64,000 nt of DNA. It comes from Eubacteriaceae bacterium (GTDB lineage: Bacteria; Bacillota; Clostridia; Eubacteriales; Eubacteriaceae). The notes under the pieces were generated by a model that saw only the letters and a list, made by a program, of their open reading frames with translations, was not told the DNA's origin and searched no databases. The translations under genes were made by a program, and so were the position numbers. Below, one piece after another: positions 18,570 through 27,587 of this stretch (position 1 is the first letter of the stretch; each line of letters begins with the position of its first letter). Where the stretch lies: the NCBI GenBank assembly GCA_016650045.1, contig JAENWK010000003.1, positions 1 to 64,000 on the forward strand. The letters run 5' to 3'.

Positions 18570-19487
18570 ATGAATGAAGAACGATTAGAATATTTGGTTC
18601 CAGATCCAATGAACCAGCGTTTAGATGGATACTGTTGCATATTACCAGGGGATTACTCAAGAGAATACATTAAACGATTGATAAAGGATGGTGCTGTTTT
18701 AGTTAATGGTGAGGTAAAAAAAGCCAGTTATCATTTAAAGGGAGGGGAAAGAATATCCTTGAAAATTCCTGAACCCAAAGAATGTAAGATCCTTGCGGAA
18801 AATATTCCCCTGGACATTGTTTATGAAGATGAGGATGTTTTAGTTGTGAATAAACCTCAGGGAATGGTGGTTCATCCTGCCCCGGGAAATCGTTCAGGAA
18901 CGCTTGTTAATGGCCTCATGCACTATACGGCCAGTCTATCCACCATTAATGGGATAATGCGCCCAGGGATTATCCATCGCATCGACAAAGATACGTCAGG
19001 GTTACTCATGGTGGCTAAAAATGACCATGCCCATCAGAGTCTGTCGCAGCAACTCAAAGACCACACAATTTTAAGGCAGTATTATGGATTAGTCAAAGGT
19101 GTGGTTAAATCAAATCGTGGGAAAGTGGATATGCCTATTGGCAGACACCCCAAAGATCGTATTAAAATGGCAGTAACGCCTCAAAACTCAAAAGAAGCGG
19201 TAACCCACTTTGAAGTCATTAAGCGTTATGCCCAGTATACTCTGGTGTGCTTTCGACTTGAAACAGGGCGTACCCATCAAATTAGAGTGCACATGGAAAA
19301 CATTGGACATCCCATTGCCGGGGATCCGCTTTATGGATTAGGCGATAAAAATAATCTCTTCAGAACCCAGGGCCAATGCCTTCACGCCCAAACATTAGGA
19401 TTTGTTCATCCCCGAACCGGTGAAAATCTTATCTTTGAAGCACCCTTACCAGAAGCGTTTCAAAAGATTTTAGACAGCTTAAAATAA
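18570..19487 (+). CDS. rluD: RluA-family 23S rRNA/tRNA pseudouridine synthase (RluD-like)
   Basis: Pseudouridine synthase with an N-terminal S4 domain (about 15-75) and the catalytic motif HRIDKDTSGLLMVAKN (about 134-149, with the nucleophilic Asp in RID), plus GRTHQIRVHM near residue 235. 305 aa. Precise rRNA or tRNA target among RluA/RluC/RluD cannot be fixed from sequence. It lies 27 nt after ylmH; in many Firmicutes the lspA gene would sit here. Confidence 0.92.
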   Translation: MNEERLEYLVPDPMNQRLDGYCCILPGDYSREYIKRLIKDGAVLVNGEVKKASYHLKGGERISLKIPEPKECKILAENIPLDIVYEDEDVLVVNKPQGMVVHPAPGNRSGTLVNGLMHYTASLSTINGIMRPGIIHRIDKDTSGLLMVAKNDHAHQSLSQQLKDHTILRQYYGLVKGVVKSNRGKVDMPIGRHPKDRIKMAVTPQNSKEAVTHFEVIKRYAQYTLVCFRLETGRTHQIRVHMENIGHPIAGDPLYGLGDKNNLFRTQGQCLHAQTLGFVHPRTGENLIFEAPLPEAFQKILDSLK

Positions 19488-19541
19488 TATGTAACATTGA
19501 TACCATAGCTCTCTTCAGATTATAGACAAAGTAGAAAGTAA

Positions 19542-19642
19542 GTCCTGGGGACAATCGTAATATCAGGGGTCTGCATCATGGCGAACAGGCGATAGCCTGT
19601 ACGAACATGCAGCAGACAACGATTTACCATTGTCCCCAGGAC
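19542..19642. repeat. Structured palindromic repeat, copy A
   Basis: About 100 nt bounded by a perfect 14-bp inverted repeat, GTCCTGGGGACAAT (19542-19555) and ATTGTCCCCAGGAC (19629-19642). Inside are GTCTGC/GCAGAC arms and a central ACAGGC-GATA-GCCTGT hairpin. It sits between the convergent genes rluD and rqcH and has no T-tract. Its reverse complement shares TGTCTG-N2-5-CATG, TCGTACAG and CTGTTCGCC with copy B at 60532-60691. Confidence 0.75.
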
Positions 19643-19685
19643 GGGTTTGTCAGCAAACACTAGAGACGGTTATAAAAGCTCACGG

Positions 19686-21461
19686 TTATGATTCGTTTTT
19701 ATCTTCAAAAACCTCAATGCTCTCTATTTTGTCAATGGAGGGGGTAACGTACATGGTGTTATGGGTGGTAAAAGTCACCATACCGGGTTTGGCTTTGTTG
19801 GGCTTCTTCAGAAACTTGTATTCAAGATAATCCACCGGAACATTGCCTGAACTTCTGGCCTTGCTAAACCAGGCAGCCAGGGTTCCGGCTTCTAACAAGG
19901 TGGCTTCGGTAATGAAACGTCCGTTGGCAATAATGAGAACATGGGATCCTGGAGTATTTTTAACATGGAGCCAGCAATCCTCGGCGGTTCCCATTTTTGT
20001 TGAAATGGTGTCGTTTTGGTAATTGTTTTTACCGACGAAAATATGAAAGCCTTCAGAGGAAATGTAATGGCGCGGTTTGGAAGGGGTTTGTTTTTTTCGA
20101 TCCTCTTTGGTCAGTGCTTTTTTATTAAATTCGGAGTGTAGAAATTCATGACGGATTTCGTCTAACTCAGAGAATTCGGTGGACTGGTCTAAACTGGTCA
20201 AAAGGCTTTCAAGATAATAAACTTTTTCTGCCGTTTCACGAATGTGTTCATCTAAATGTACCAAAGCTGTTTTACCTTTATTATATTTTTTATAATAGGC
20301 CTGGGCATTTTGAGCAGGGGTTCGATTGACTTTCAAGGGGACTTCAAGGGACCCGCATTCCGGATCAAAATAATTCAGGAGTGTTACGGATTCCATTCCC
20401 TTTTCAATGGCATAAATATTGGCAGTGATAAGATCCCCAAAAAGTTTGTATTTTTCATTTTTTTGGGAGGTTTCAACATCCTGATACAGGTTTTTCAGCT
20501 TTTTTTTATTTTTTTTCAGCAAGGTTTGAAGTTGCTGATAGAGATTGGCACTGTGAGTTTTAAATCGTAGGATCTTATCCCGTCTGAAATAATATTCTTC
20601 AAGCATCACCGAAACACTGGGAAACTCTTCAATCCGGTGATCCTGTTGCATATGATGAAGATCCATGGTGGCAAAGTCCAGCATTTCCCGTCCCAAATAA
20701 ATAATATTTGGAAAGACCCGTTCTTTTATTTCATTGACCACTTCACAAAAAGATTGATAGAGATATTTGGTTTGTTTTTTTGAGAGGTCAGAAATATTTA
20801 GTGTTGCATCAATGCCGCCGCGAAAGGTAATTTCCCGGGCGATGGTTGGACTAATCCCTAATAAACCTTGAACCAGGGTTCGTTCAATTGGCTGGTCCTT
20901 ATAGTCATCCAGTAAATTCTCGTAGCTTTCGACATCCAGATCAAAAAAACCGATGCGATTATTTTCCGGAGGATAGATATAGTCACGGCCCGGCAAAATT
21001 TGGCGATATCGACTGGAGGTTGTGCCAACCTTTTTTAATGAATCCAGGATCTTCCTGGTTTCGTCAATTAAAATAATGTTACTGTTTCTGCCCATGATTT
21101 CAACCAGGAGCTTTCGGACCACCGGTTCGTTGAATTCATTTTTTGAAGCAATGGAAATCTCCAAAACCCGATCTGTTTCATGCTGGGAAAAGTCAGTAAT
21201 GGTGCCATTCAATATATATTTCCGAAGGACCATGCAAAAGCTGGGAGCAGAATGTGGATTTTCCTTAAGTTTTTGGGCGATGTAGGCCCGCGGATTACTG
21301 GCATTGGCAGAGAGAAGCAAATTGAAGTTCTCCCGGCCAACATTAACAAGAAGGCGAATTTCATCGGCCTCTGGTTGATATATTTTACGAATATGTCCTC
21401 CGATTAAGAGACTTTGAAATTCTTCTTTTAAATGATATAGGGTAACGCCGTCAAAAGCCAT
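19686..21461 (-). CDS. rqcH: Ribosome quality-control protein RqcH (Rqc2/NFACT, fibronectin-binding family)
   Basis: Binds stalled 50S subunits carrying peptidyl-tRNA and drives C-terminal alanine tailing. It has an NFACT-N domain, HhH-like middle, long coiled coil (about 290-400) and NFACT-R domain (GFHIFVGKNNYQND, CWLHVKNTPGSHVLI). Counting from the ATG at 21461, the conserved DR pair falls at D97-R98, the same positions as in B. subtilis RqcH. This supports that start over the GTG at 21470, which abuts the SD. 591 aa. It is one of few minus-strand genes, convergent with rluD and divergent from yicC. Confidence 0.94.
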   Translation of the reverse strand: MAFDGVTLYHLKEEFQSLLIGGHIRKIYQPEADEIRLLVNVGRENFNLLLSANASNPRAYIAQKLKENPHSAPSFCMVLRKYILNGTITDFSQHETDRVLEISIASKNEFNEPVVRKLLVEIMGRNSNIILIDETRKILDSLKKVGTTSSRYRQILPGRDYIYPPENNRIGFFDLDVESYENLLDDYKDQPIERTLVQGLLGISPTIAREITFRGGIDATLNISDLSKKQTKYLYQSFCEVVNEIKERVFPNIIYLGREMLDFATMDLHHMQQDHRIEEFPSVSVMLEEYYFRRDKILRFKTHSANLYQQLQTLLKKNKKKLKNLYQDVETSQKNEKYKLFGDLITANIYAIEKGMESVTLLNYFDPECGSLEVPLKVNRTPAQNAQAYYKKYNKGKTALVHLDEHIRETAEKVYYLESLLTSLDQSTEFSELDEIRHEFLHSEFNKKALTKEDRKKQTPSKPRHYISSEGFHIFVGKNNYQNDTISTKMGTAEDCWLHVKNTPGSHVLIIANGRFITEATLLEAGTLAAWFSKARSSGNVPVDYLEYKFLKKPNKAKPGMVTFTTHNTMYVTPSIDKIESIEVFEDKNES

Positions 21462-21538
21462 GTTAGTCACCCTCCTTTCAGAGTATTAATCTAATTTTAT
21501 CATTGATTCCTTTGGAAGTAAAAGTGTTTAAGAAAATG

Positions 21539-21572
21539 AAAATACCCGGGTCAATCACTGCCCGGGTATTTT
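21539..21572. terminator. Perfect 12-bp hairpin between divergent rqcH and yicC
   Basis: AAAATACCCGGG-N10-CCCGGGTATTTT. It has terminator geometry in both directions, but neither flanking gene ends here: rqcH starts to the left and yicC to the right. The rest of the 381-nt gap (21471-21851) holds the yicC promoter and a leader of about 160 nt, with no other ORF or RNA recognised. Confidence 0.6.
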
Positions 21573-21653
21573 GACCTTTTTAGAGTCTTTATTAAGAAAA
21601 ACCTAAATTATAAGCTATTTTTGTTTTTATAAATGAAAAGAACCATGGATTCA

Positions 21654-21682
21654 TTGACTTTTAAATAAGAGTTCGATATAGT
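21654..21682 (+). promoter_or_regulatory. Promoter of the yicC-gmk-rpoZ-priA chain
   Basis: TTGACT (21654-21659), 17-nt spacer, TATAGT (21677-21682). Predicted start near 21689 gives a 5' leader of about 160 nt before yicC. Confidence 0.75.
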
Positions 21683-21851
21683 ATATAGATTAAGTGTTTA
21701 TGTGACGATTCAATAATATATTGGACTAACATAATATTTAATGATTTTACATCGAAAATGACAAAGAAAGAAATTGAAAAAATACAGGGTTCCGGCAACG
21801 ATTTACAGACGAGATTGATTTAATCGAGTTTAAAAGAAATGGAGAAACATC

Positions 21852-22730
21852 ATGAAAAGTATGACAGGTTTCGGCCGAGGTGATTATCGAGATGAGGAAG
21901 TGGATTTTTCAATTGAAATAAAGACAATCAATCATCGATTTAGAGATTTCTTTATTAAAGTTCCTAAAACCCTTAACCCCATTGAAGAGAAAATCAGAAA
22001 TACCATCGCTCAAAAAATTGCCAGAGGACGTATCGAGGTTTTTATTAAATATACTGAACTTGGAATAAAAAACCGTCGGATTGTATTTAACAGTGATCTT
22101 GCAAAAAATTATATTGCGGTGCTTAATCAAATGCGACATCTGGACTCCATGATTAGTGATGATCTTAGTTTATCCCTCATTGCCAAATTTCCGGATGTTG
22201 TTATTATTGAAGAGGAACATGATGATTATGAGGAAATTTGGGAAAAAATTGAGCCGGTTCTTATTAAAACTTTGGACGAGGTCGATGCCAGCCGGTGCAG
22301 AGAAGGTTCTGATTTACAGAAAGATGTTTTAAGTCGATGCCAGTGTATTCTGGATTATACAATGGAAATCGAAAACAAAAGTCCTGACATGCTTGATAAA
22401 TACAGAGAAGAGCTTCGGGAAAGAATTTCGACCTATCTTGATTCAATCGAAATTGACGAAAAGCGTCTCCTGATGGAGGTTGCCCTGATGTCGGATAAAC
22501 TTAACATTGATGAGGAATTAACACGACTTAAAAGCCATATTGGAAGATTGGAAGGTATTATCACTGAAACGGAACCGGTGGGAAGAAAGCTGGACTTTTT
22601 AATCCAGGAGATTAATCGGGAGATTAATACCGTTGGATCAAAAGCTAACGATTTGGCGATAGCAAACATCGTAGTTGATGTGAAAAGTGAAATCGAAAAG
22701 ATTCGAGAACAAATTCAAAATATAGAGTAG
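21852..22730 (+). CDS. yicC: YicC family endoribonuclease
   Basis: Conserved bacterial RNase family (YicC/YloC). The N-terminus MKSMTGFGRG is diagnostic. The C-terminal DUF1732 part carries LDFLIQEINREINTVGSKAND (written here in two pieces by family custom: LDFLIQEINRE and INTVGSKAND, about 248-268). 292 aa, normal. Known homologues are manganese-dependent endonucleases implicated in small-RNA turnover. The gene is first in its operon. In most Firmicutes remA (DUF370) comes next; here gmk follows directly. Confidence 0.92.
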   Translation: MKSMTGFGRGDYRDEEVDFSIEIKTINHRFRDFFIKVPKTLNPIEEKIRNTIAQKIARGRIEVFIKYTELGIKNRRIVFNSDLAKNYIAVLNQMRHLDSMISDDLSLSLIAKFPDVVIIEEEHDDYEEIWEKIEPVLIKTLDEVDASRCREGSDLQKDVLSRCQCILDYTMEIENKSPDMLDKYREELRERISTYLDSIEIDEKRLLMEVALMSDKLNIDEELTRLKSHIGRLEGIITETEPVGRKLDFLIQEINREINTVGSKANDLAIANIVVDVKSEIEKIREQIQNIE

Positions 22731-22739
22731 GGGGTGTTT

Positions 22740-23420
22740 ATGGAACCAATGAATGAATATCTCAAAAAAAGAGAAGAACAAAATGAAGGCGGTTCAGGAG
22801 AGCTGTTTTTTGAAAGAGAAAAAGGCATTCTCATTGTCATATCTGGACCATCCTGTGCAGGCAAGGGAAGCGTATGCAAAATAATTTGTGAAAAAAATCC
22901 TGATATCCGACTTTCCATATCCGAAACCACTCGGGGACCTCGGAATAACGAAAAGGATGGCATTGATTATTCCTATATTTCAAAGGAATGCTTTGAAAAG
23001 AGAATAAAACAAGGTCAATATTTGGAATATGCCACTGTGTATGAAAATTACTATGGAACCCCTAAGGATTATGTGGAAAACCTGCTTAACTCAGGTTTTG
23101 ACGTTATTCTGGAAATTGATATTCAAGGGGCAGCCGAAGTACGCAGTAACGATAAAGAAGGTATTTATATTTTCATTGTCCCTCCCTCAATGCAGGAGCT
23201 CAAGCGGCGTATTGAAGAACGCGGTACTGAAAGTAAGGAACAAATGGAAATGCGGTTAAATTGTGCTTATGGTGAAATGAAAAATGCCAATGATTATAGT
23301 TACATTGTTATTAATGATGAACTAGAGGATGCGACACAACGTGTTCAGTCCATTATTACGGCTGAAAAATGTCGAACAGAACGTTTGAAAAATAAAATTG
23401 AAGAAATTCTTGGGAGATAA
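22740..23420 (+). CDS. gmk: Guanylate kinase
   Basis: Phosphorylates GMP to GDP. P-loop GPSCAGKGSV (usual form GPSGAGKGT; a Cys replaces the fourth-position Gly), ISETTRGPRNNEKDGIDY for GMP binding, and EIDIQGA. It has about 30 residues ahead of the usual start (MEPMNEYLKKREEQNEGG...), a charged extension. The ATG at 22740 is preferred over a GTG at 22734 that overlaps the GGGGG SD; an ATG at 22749 is also possible. About 226 aa versus roughly 205 in most species. Confidence 0.93.
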   Translation: MEPMNEYLKKREEQNEGGSGELFFEREKGILIVISGPSCAGKGSVCKIICEKNPDIRLSISETTRGPRNNEKDGIDYSYISKECFEKRIKQGQYLEYATVYENYYGTPKDYVENLLNSGFDVILEIDIQGAAEVRSNDKEGIYIFIVPPSMQELKRRIEERGTESKEQMEMRLNCAYGEMKNANDYSYIVINDELEDATQRVQSIITAEKCRTERLKNKIEEILGR

Positions 23421-23422
23421 AT

Positions 23423-23719
23423 ATGAGATATCCTGCACTAAATGATTTAATTGCAAAAGCTGACAATAAATATTCACTGGTTCTTGCCACGGCAAAACGG
23501 GCCAGAGAAATAATTGATGGTGATGAACCTCTTGTAAAAATTAAAATTGATAACCCAGTGACCATTGCCACCAATGAAATTGCAGAAGATATGATTCACT
23601 GTATTTATCATGAAGGTAAACCTCATAAAACGGAAAAGCTCAATGACATTTTAAAGCATGAAGCAGATGTGACATTCGTTGAAGCAGAAATCGAAGACGC
23701 ACCTGTCATTAAAGGATAG
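23423..23719 (+). CDS. rpoZ: RNA polymerase omega subunit
   Basis: Small RNAP subunit assisting beta-prime folding. MRYPALNDLIAKADNKYSLVLATAKRARE is the family core, with the conserved KRARE helix (about 27-31). The acidic C-terminal tail runs to residue 98. It starts 2 nt after gmk. In related genomes coaBC lies between rpoZ and priA; here the gap to priA is 13 nt. Confidence 0.93.
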   Translation: MRYPALNDLIAKADNKYSLVLATAKRAREIIDGDEPLVKIKIDNPVTIATNEIAEDMIHCIYHEGKPHKTEKLNDILKHEADVTFVEAEIEDAPVIKG

Positions 23720-23732
23720 GATTAATAAAGCT

Positions 23733-26117
23733 TTGAAAATTGCAGAAGTCTTTTTAAACCAGAAAAACAAGCGTATCGATCAAGCCTATGACTATGTTGT
23801 TCCAGAAAATTTGGAGAAGAAAGTTAGAATGGGGATGCGTGTGGTGGTTCCCTTTGGTTTTGGGAACCGGCGGATAGAAGGATTTGTTACCGGTGTTAAA
23901 AAAAACTCGGATTACACCGGGAAAATGAAAGAAGTTCTGGAATGCATAGATAAAGAACCCATTTTACTTAAAGAACAGGTAGAGCTTTGTCTTTGGATGA
24001 AGTCCTATTATTGTTCTTTATTTTATGAAAGCCTTTCTTATTTCACCGCATCGGTTAAAGCAATCCGAGAAATCGAATATCATCAAACCCAGGAGAAGGA
24101 TCCGGAGTCGTTAACGGGCAATTGGTTCATAACATACTATTTTAAAAACAAAAATCAAGTGCTGAAAGATAAGAATGTTGAAAAAAAAGATCGACACATT
24201 TTAGAGGAACTCCTAACCCTTGGGATACTTTATCCCATGAATACCTGGAGAACAGCATCCGATAAGGAAGAATTCTGCTACACCCTCACTGAACTTGGGA
24301 AAGGCGCTCTTGAAAAAGAAAAAGGTCTTGGAGCTAACCAGCGAAGGCTTCTTGAGTTTCTAAACCAAAAGGATATGACCGATGCTTTGATTAAAGTATT
24401 CCCAGAAAATCTGAAAAGCAGTTTAAAAACCTTAATCAAAAAAGACTATGTTTCAGTCGATCAGATTAAACAACAGTCTTTAGGGAATATAATATTAAAA
24501 AGAAAGTCGGCTTGTTTTCCAGAGATTATTCTTGCCGAGAACGAGAAAAAATGGCATAGAGAAACCCAGGATTTAGTCAACGAAAAAAAGGAAATTCTTT
24601 TTCATGTTTTTGATGGTGCCAGTAAATACCGTTTATTTTTTAAAAGTATTGAAGAAAACCTTAGAAAAGATAAAGGCGTCATTGTTTTATTTCCGGAAAT
24701 TAATATTACATTTCAGCGCATGGAAATGTTTTATAAATATTTTGGAGATCAGGTGGGTGTTTTTCATGGGCGACTTACTCAAAAGGAACGCTATAACCTT
24801 GTTCAAAAAATTCGCAATGGCCAGATTCGCATCATTATTGGTGTCAGAGCAGCCTTGTTTTTACCGATGGAAAACCTTGGGCTAATTATCATTGATGATG
24901 AACATGATCCTTCCTATGTTTCTATGGCAGCCCCAAGATTTCATGCCACCACCATTGCTCGGAAATACTGTGAGCTAACCGGCGCTTCGCTAATTCTCGG
25001 AGATGATATGCCCCGGATATCGACCTGGTATAAAACAAAAAAAGGCAGAATGAATGTAATAAAAATTGGAGAAGCCCCTGAGGTTCAAAAGCCCATTGAA
25101 GTCATTGATATGCAAAATGAAATTCATCAGGGAAATATGGGTTTTTTTAGTCGACGATTAATTGAATTATTAAAATCAGGTTTGTATCAACAGAGTTTAA
25201 GTGTTCTCTTTATTAATAAAAAAGGATATGCCAACTGTGTTTTTTGCAGAGCATGCGGGCATGTGGAAAAATGTCCTCACTGTGGCATTGCTTTAAAGTA
25301 TTTTGAGGGTGGACAACTACTCAATTGTCATTATTGCGGCTACCAAAAAAAAATTCCACTACAGTGCCCAACCTGTGGAAGTGACCAGATAAGACATATG
25401 GGATTTGGTATTGACCAAGTTGAAGCCCTTCTAAGCAAAGGGTTTCCAGAAGCTCGAGTCCTAAATGTTCAAGGTAATCTTAAACCCACTGAAATAAAAA
25501 AAATCAACGAGGAATTATTAAAGGGGCAAATTGATATTCTGATTGGTACCCAAATTATTATTAAACACTTTGATTTATCAAAAGCAGGCCTGGCAGCTGC
25601 GCTGCTTATTGACAGTGATCTTAACCAAGGTGATTATCGGTCGGCAGAAAATGTCTATCAAACCTATGGTCGCTTTTTCGGAAAAACCATCAAGGGAGAT
25701 ACCATTGGGCTCATTCAAACCAATGATCCCGAAAATGACACCATTTATTCCATCGTACATGAAAATTATGAGGATTTTTATGAGGGGGAAATCAATTACC
25801 GAGAGATTATGAAGTACCCACCCATTATGAACATGATTGTCTATGGGGTTTTCCAGGACAACGCCAAAGAGGCTGAAAGTGACGCAATTAAACTTTATTT
25901 AGCATTAAAGACCAATTTGAAAGAAACCCAGGATTCACAGTACTTTCGAATCTTTAAACCCATCAGTATTGGGGCTATTTCTGGAGGAAATCAAAAATAT
26001 CAGATTATCTTGAAAATAAATGATTTAAAAACATTTCGAAAAATAATGTCGGAAATTATTGAATCCGGCACGATTGAAAAATTAAAATCAAAGGTTTCAA
26101 TCGAAATTAATCCGTAA
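23733..26117 (+). CDS. priA: Primosomal protein N' (PriA)-like, helicase motifs degenerate
   Basis: Homologue of the replication-restart helicase PriA. The N-terminal 3'-end-binding domain (FLNQKNKRIDQAYDYVVP) and the eight zinc cysteines (CVFCRACG, CPHC, CHYC, CPTC) are kept. Helicase motifs are not. Walker A, normally GVTGSGKT, reads VFDGASKY (about 292-299). Motif II is DDEH. The usual GSATP is GDDMP (about 423-427). The KG of GTQMxxKG is KH. The arginine motif QVAGRAGR is QTYGRFFGK. ATP hydrolysis is doubtful, while DNA or protein binding may persist. TTG start at 23733 after AAAGGATAGG; the ATG at 23679 would overlap rpoZ by 41 nt and add non-family residues. About 794 aa. No frameshift is seen. 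Confidence 0.88.
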   Translation: MKIAEVFLNQKNKRIDQAYDYVVPENLEKKVRMGMRVVVPFGFGNRRIEGFVTGVKKNSDYTGKMKEVLECIDKEPILLKEQVELCLWMKSYYCSLFYESLSYFTASVKAIREIEYHQTQEKDPESLTGNWFITYYFKNKNQVLKDKNVEKKDRHILEELLTLGILYPMNTWRTASDKEEFCYTLTELGKGALEKEKGLGANQRRLLEFLNQKDMTDALIKVFPENLKSSLKTLIKKDYVSVDQIKQQSLGNIILKRKSACFPEIILAENEKKWHRETQDLVNEKKEILFHVFDGASKYRLFFKSIEENLRKDKGVIVLFPEINITFQRMEMFYKYFGDQVGVFHGRLTQKERYNLVQKIRNGQIRIIIGVRAALFLPMENLGLIIIDDEHDPSYVSMAAPRFHATTIARKYCELTGASLILGDDMPRISTWYKTKKGRMNVIKIGEAPEVQKPIEVIDMQNEIHQGNMGFFSRRLIELLKSGLYQQSLSVLFINKKGYANCVFCRACGHVEKCPHCGIALKYFEGGQLLNCHYCGYQKKIPLQCPTCGSDQIRHMGFGIDQVEALLSKGFPEARVLNVQGNLKPTEIKKINEELLKGQIDILIGTQIIIKHFDLSKAGLAAALLIDSDLNQGDYRSAENVYQTYGRFFGKTIKGDTIGLIQTNDPENDTIYSIVHENYEDFYEGEINYREIMKYPPIMNMIVYGVFQDNAKEAESDAIKLYLALKTNLKETQDSQYFRIFKPISIGAISGGNQKYQIILKINDLKTFRKIMSEIIESGTIEKLKSKVSIEINP

Positions 26118-26142
26118 AAAGGATTTGATATAGGAGGAAAAA

Positions 26143-26583
26143 ATGGCAGTGAGACAATTACGAATCGATGACGACCCAATTTTAAGAAAAACATCCCGGG
26201 TGATAGAAGAAATCGATGATAAAATTCAAACGTTAATAGCAGATATGATTGAAACAATGAATGAAGCGGATGGGGTTGGATTGGCAGCTCCCCAAATCGG
26301 CATTTTAAAAAGAATGGTGATTATTGATGTTGGGAATGGACCGGTGACTTTTATAAATCCAACGATCTTAACAAGTGAAGGTGAAGTATCTGATGAAGAA
26401 GCCTGTTTAAGTCTCCCTGATCGTTCCGGTTTTGTAATACGCCCGCAATCTTTGGTGGTCGAGGCAATGGACAGTGACGGGAATATTTTTCAACTTGAAT
26501 GTTCGGATTTATTGGCACGTGCGGTTTGTCACGAACTGGATCATCTTGATGGCATTTTGTTTATTGATCACGTAGTAAAATGA
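26143..26583 (+). CDS. def: Peptide deformylase
   Basis: Removes the formyl group from nascent N-terminal fMet. Motif 1 GVGLAAPQIG (about 44-53), motif 2 EACLSLP (usual EGCLS; Gly replaced by Ala), and motif 3 HELDHLDG with the metal-binding HExxH pattern. 146 aa, the short class typical of Clostridia. AGGAGG upstream. Overlaps fmt by 4 nt, pairing removal and addition of the formyl group. Confidence 0.96.
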   Translation: MAVRQLRIDDDPILRKTSRVIEEIDDKIQTLIADMIETMNEADGVGLAAPQIGILKRMVIIDVGNGPVTFINPTILTSEGEVSDEEACLSLPDRSGFVIRPQSLVVEAMDSDGNIFQLECSDLLARAVCHELDHLDGILFIDHVVK

Positions 26584-27521
26584 AAAAATTAAGAATTGTT
26601 TTTATGGGAACCACCAATTTTGGGGTTCCGGCGCTTGAAAAACTGGTTAATTCCAAATATGAGGTAGTCGCCGTTATCGCTCAGCCGGATCGGCCGAATA
26701 AACGGGGAAAAAAAATCATGGCTTTACCATTAAAGACTAAAGCCATAGAATTGGGACTTAAGGTATTACAACCTGAAAACATAAAGGATCCCGAATTTGT
26801 TAAAAAATTAAAATCTTATAAAGCTGATGTTTTTATTGTGGCTGCTTACGGTCAGATTTTATCAGAGGCAATTCTTTTCATGCCCAAATATGGTTCATTG
26901 AACATTCATGGCTCGTTGCTGCCTAAATACCGGGGAGCAGCACCCATTCAATGGGCCGTTATTAATGGTGAGGAAAAATCAGGGGTTACCATTATGCAAA
27001 TGGATTTAGGAATGGATACCGGAAATATGCTTTCAAAAGCAGAGCTGCCCATTACTGCAGAAACTACCTTTGAAACACTTCACAATGATTTGTCCTTTCT
27101 AGGATCAAATCTTTTATTAAAAACCCTGGATGATTTGGTTTTAGGAAAGCTAAATCCTGTGGTCCAGAATGAGGTGGAGGCAACCTATGCTCCAAAAATC
27201 CAAAAGGATACCGGGCATATTTCATGGGCGTTGACAAGCCACGAAATTTTGGCTCTGATCAATGGCACCGATCCTCAACCAGGTGCCTATTTCATCTATG
27301 ATAATGAAAAAATTAAATGCTTTAAACCGGAAATAGTCCCATGGTTTGGAACAGAAACCCCAGGAACTCTTATTAGAGCTAGCGGACAAGATGGCTTATG
27401 GGTGAAAACAGGGGATGATGCATTAAATATAAGAGAGATCCAGGCCCCCGGTAAAAAAAGAATGGAAGCCAAGGTTTATCTTCGCGGCAATAGCCTGGAG
27501 ATGGGAATGCTGCTGAAATAG
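26580..27521 (+). CDS. fmt: Methionyl-tRNA formyltransferase
   Basis: Formylates initiator Met-tRNA with 10-formyl-THF. N-terminal formyltransferase domain with FMGTTNFGVPALEKL, the THF/catalytic motif IHGSLLPKYRGAAPIQWA (about 107-124) and GMDTGNM. The C-terminal OB-like domain covers residues about 205-313. 313 aa. The start overlaps the def stop (ATGA). Confidence 0.96.
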   Translation: MKKLRIVFMGTTNFGVPALEKLVNSKYEVVAVIAQPDRPNKRGKKIMALPLKTKAIELGLKVLQPENIKDPEFVKKLKSYKADVFIVAAYGQILSEAILFMPKYGSLNIHGSLLPKYRGAAPIQWAVINGEEKSGVTIMQMDLGMDTGNMLSKAELPITAETTFETLHNDLSFLGSNLLLKTLDDLVLGKLNPVVQNEVEATYAPKIQKDTGHISWALTSHEILALINGTDPQPGAYFIYDNEKIKCFKPEIVPWFGTETPGTLIRASGQDGLWVKTGDDALNIREIQAPGKKRMEAKVYLRGNSLEMGMLLK

Positions 27522-27587
27522 AACTAAGATGATTTTTAGAAAACCATGCTAATATAAAACTACAATTAAAGAATCGGAGGATAGAAT

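Noticed and set aside
23679..23735. ATG start of priA overlapping rpoZ
   Set aside because: It adds 18 residues unlike PriA; the TTG at 23733 gives the family N-terminus.
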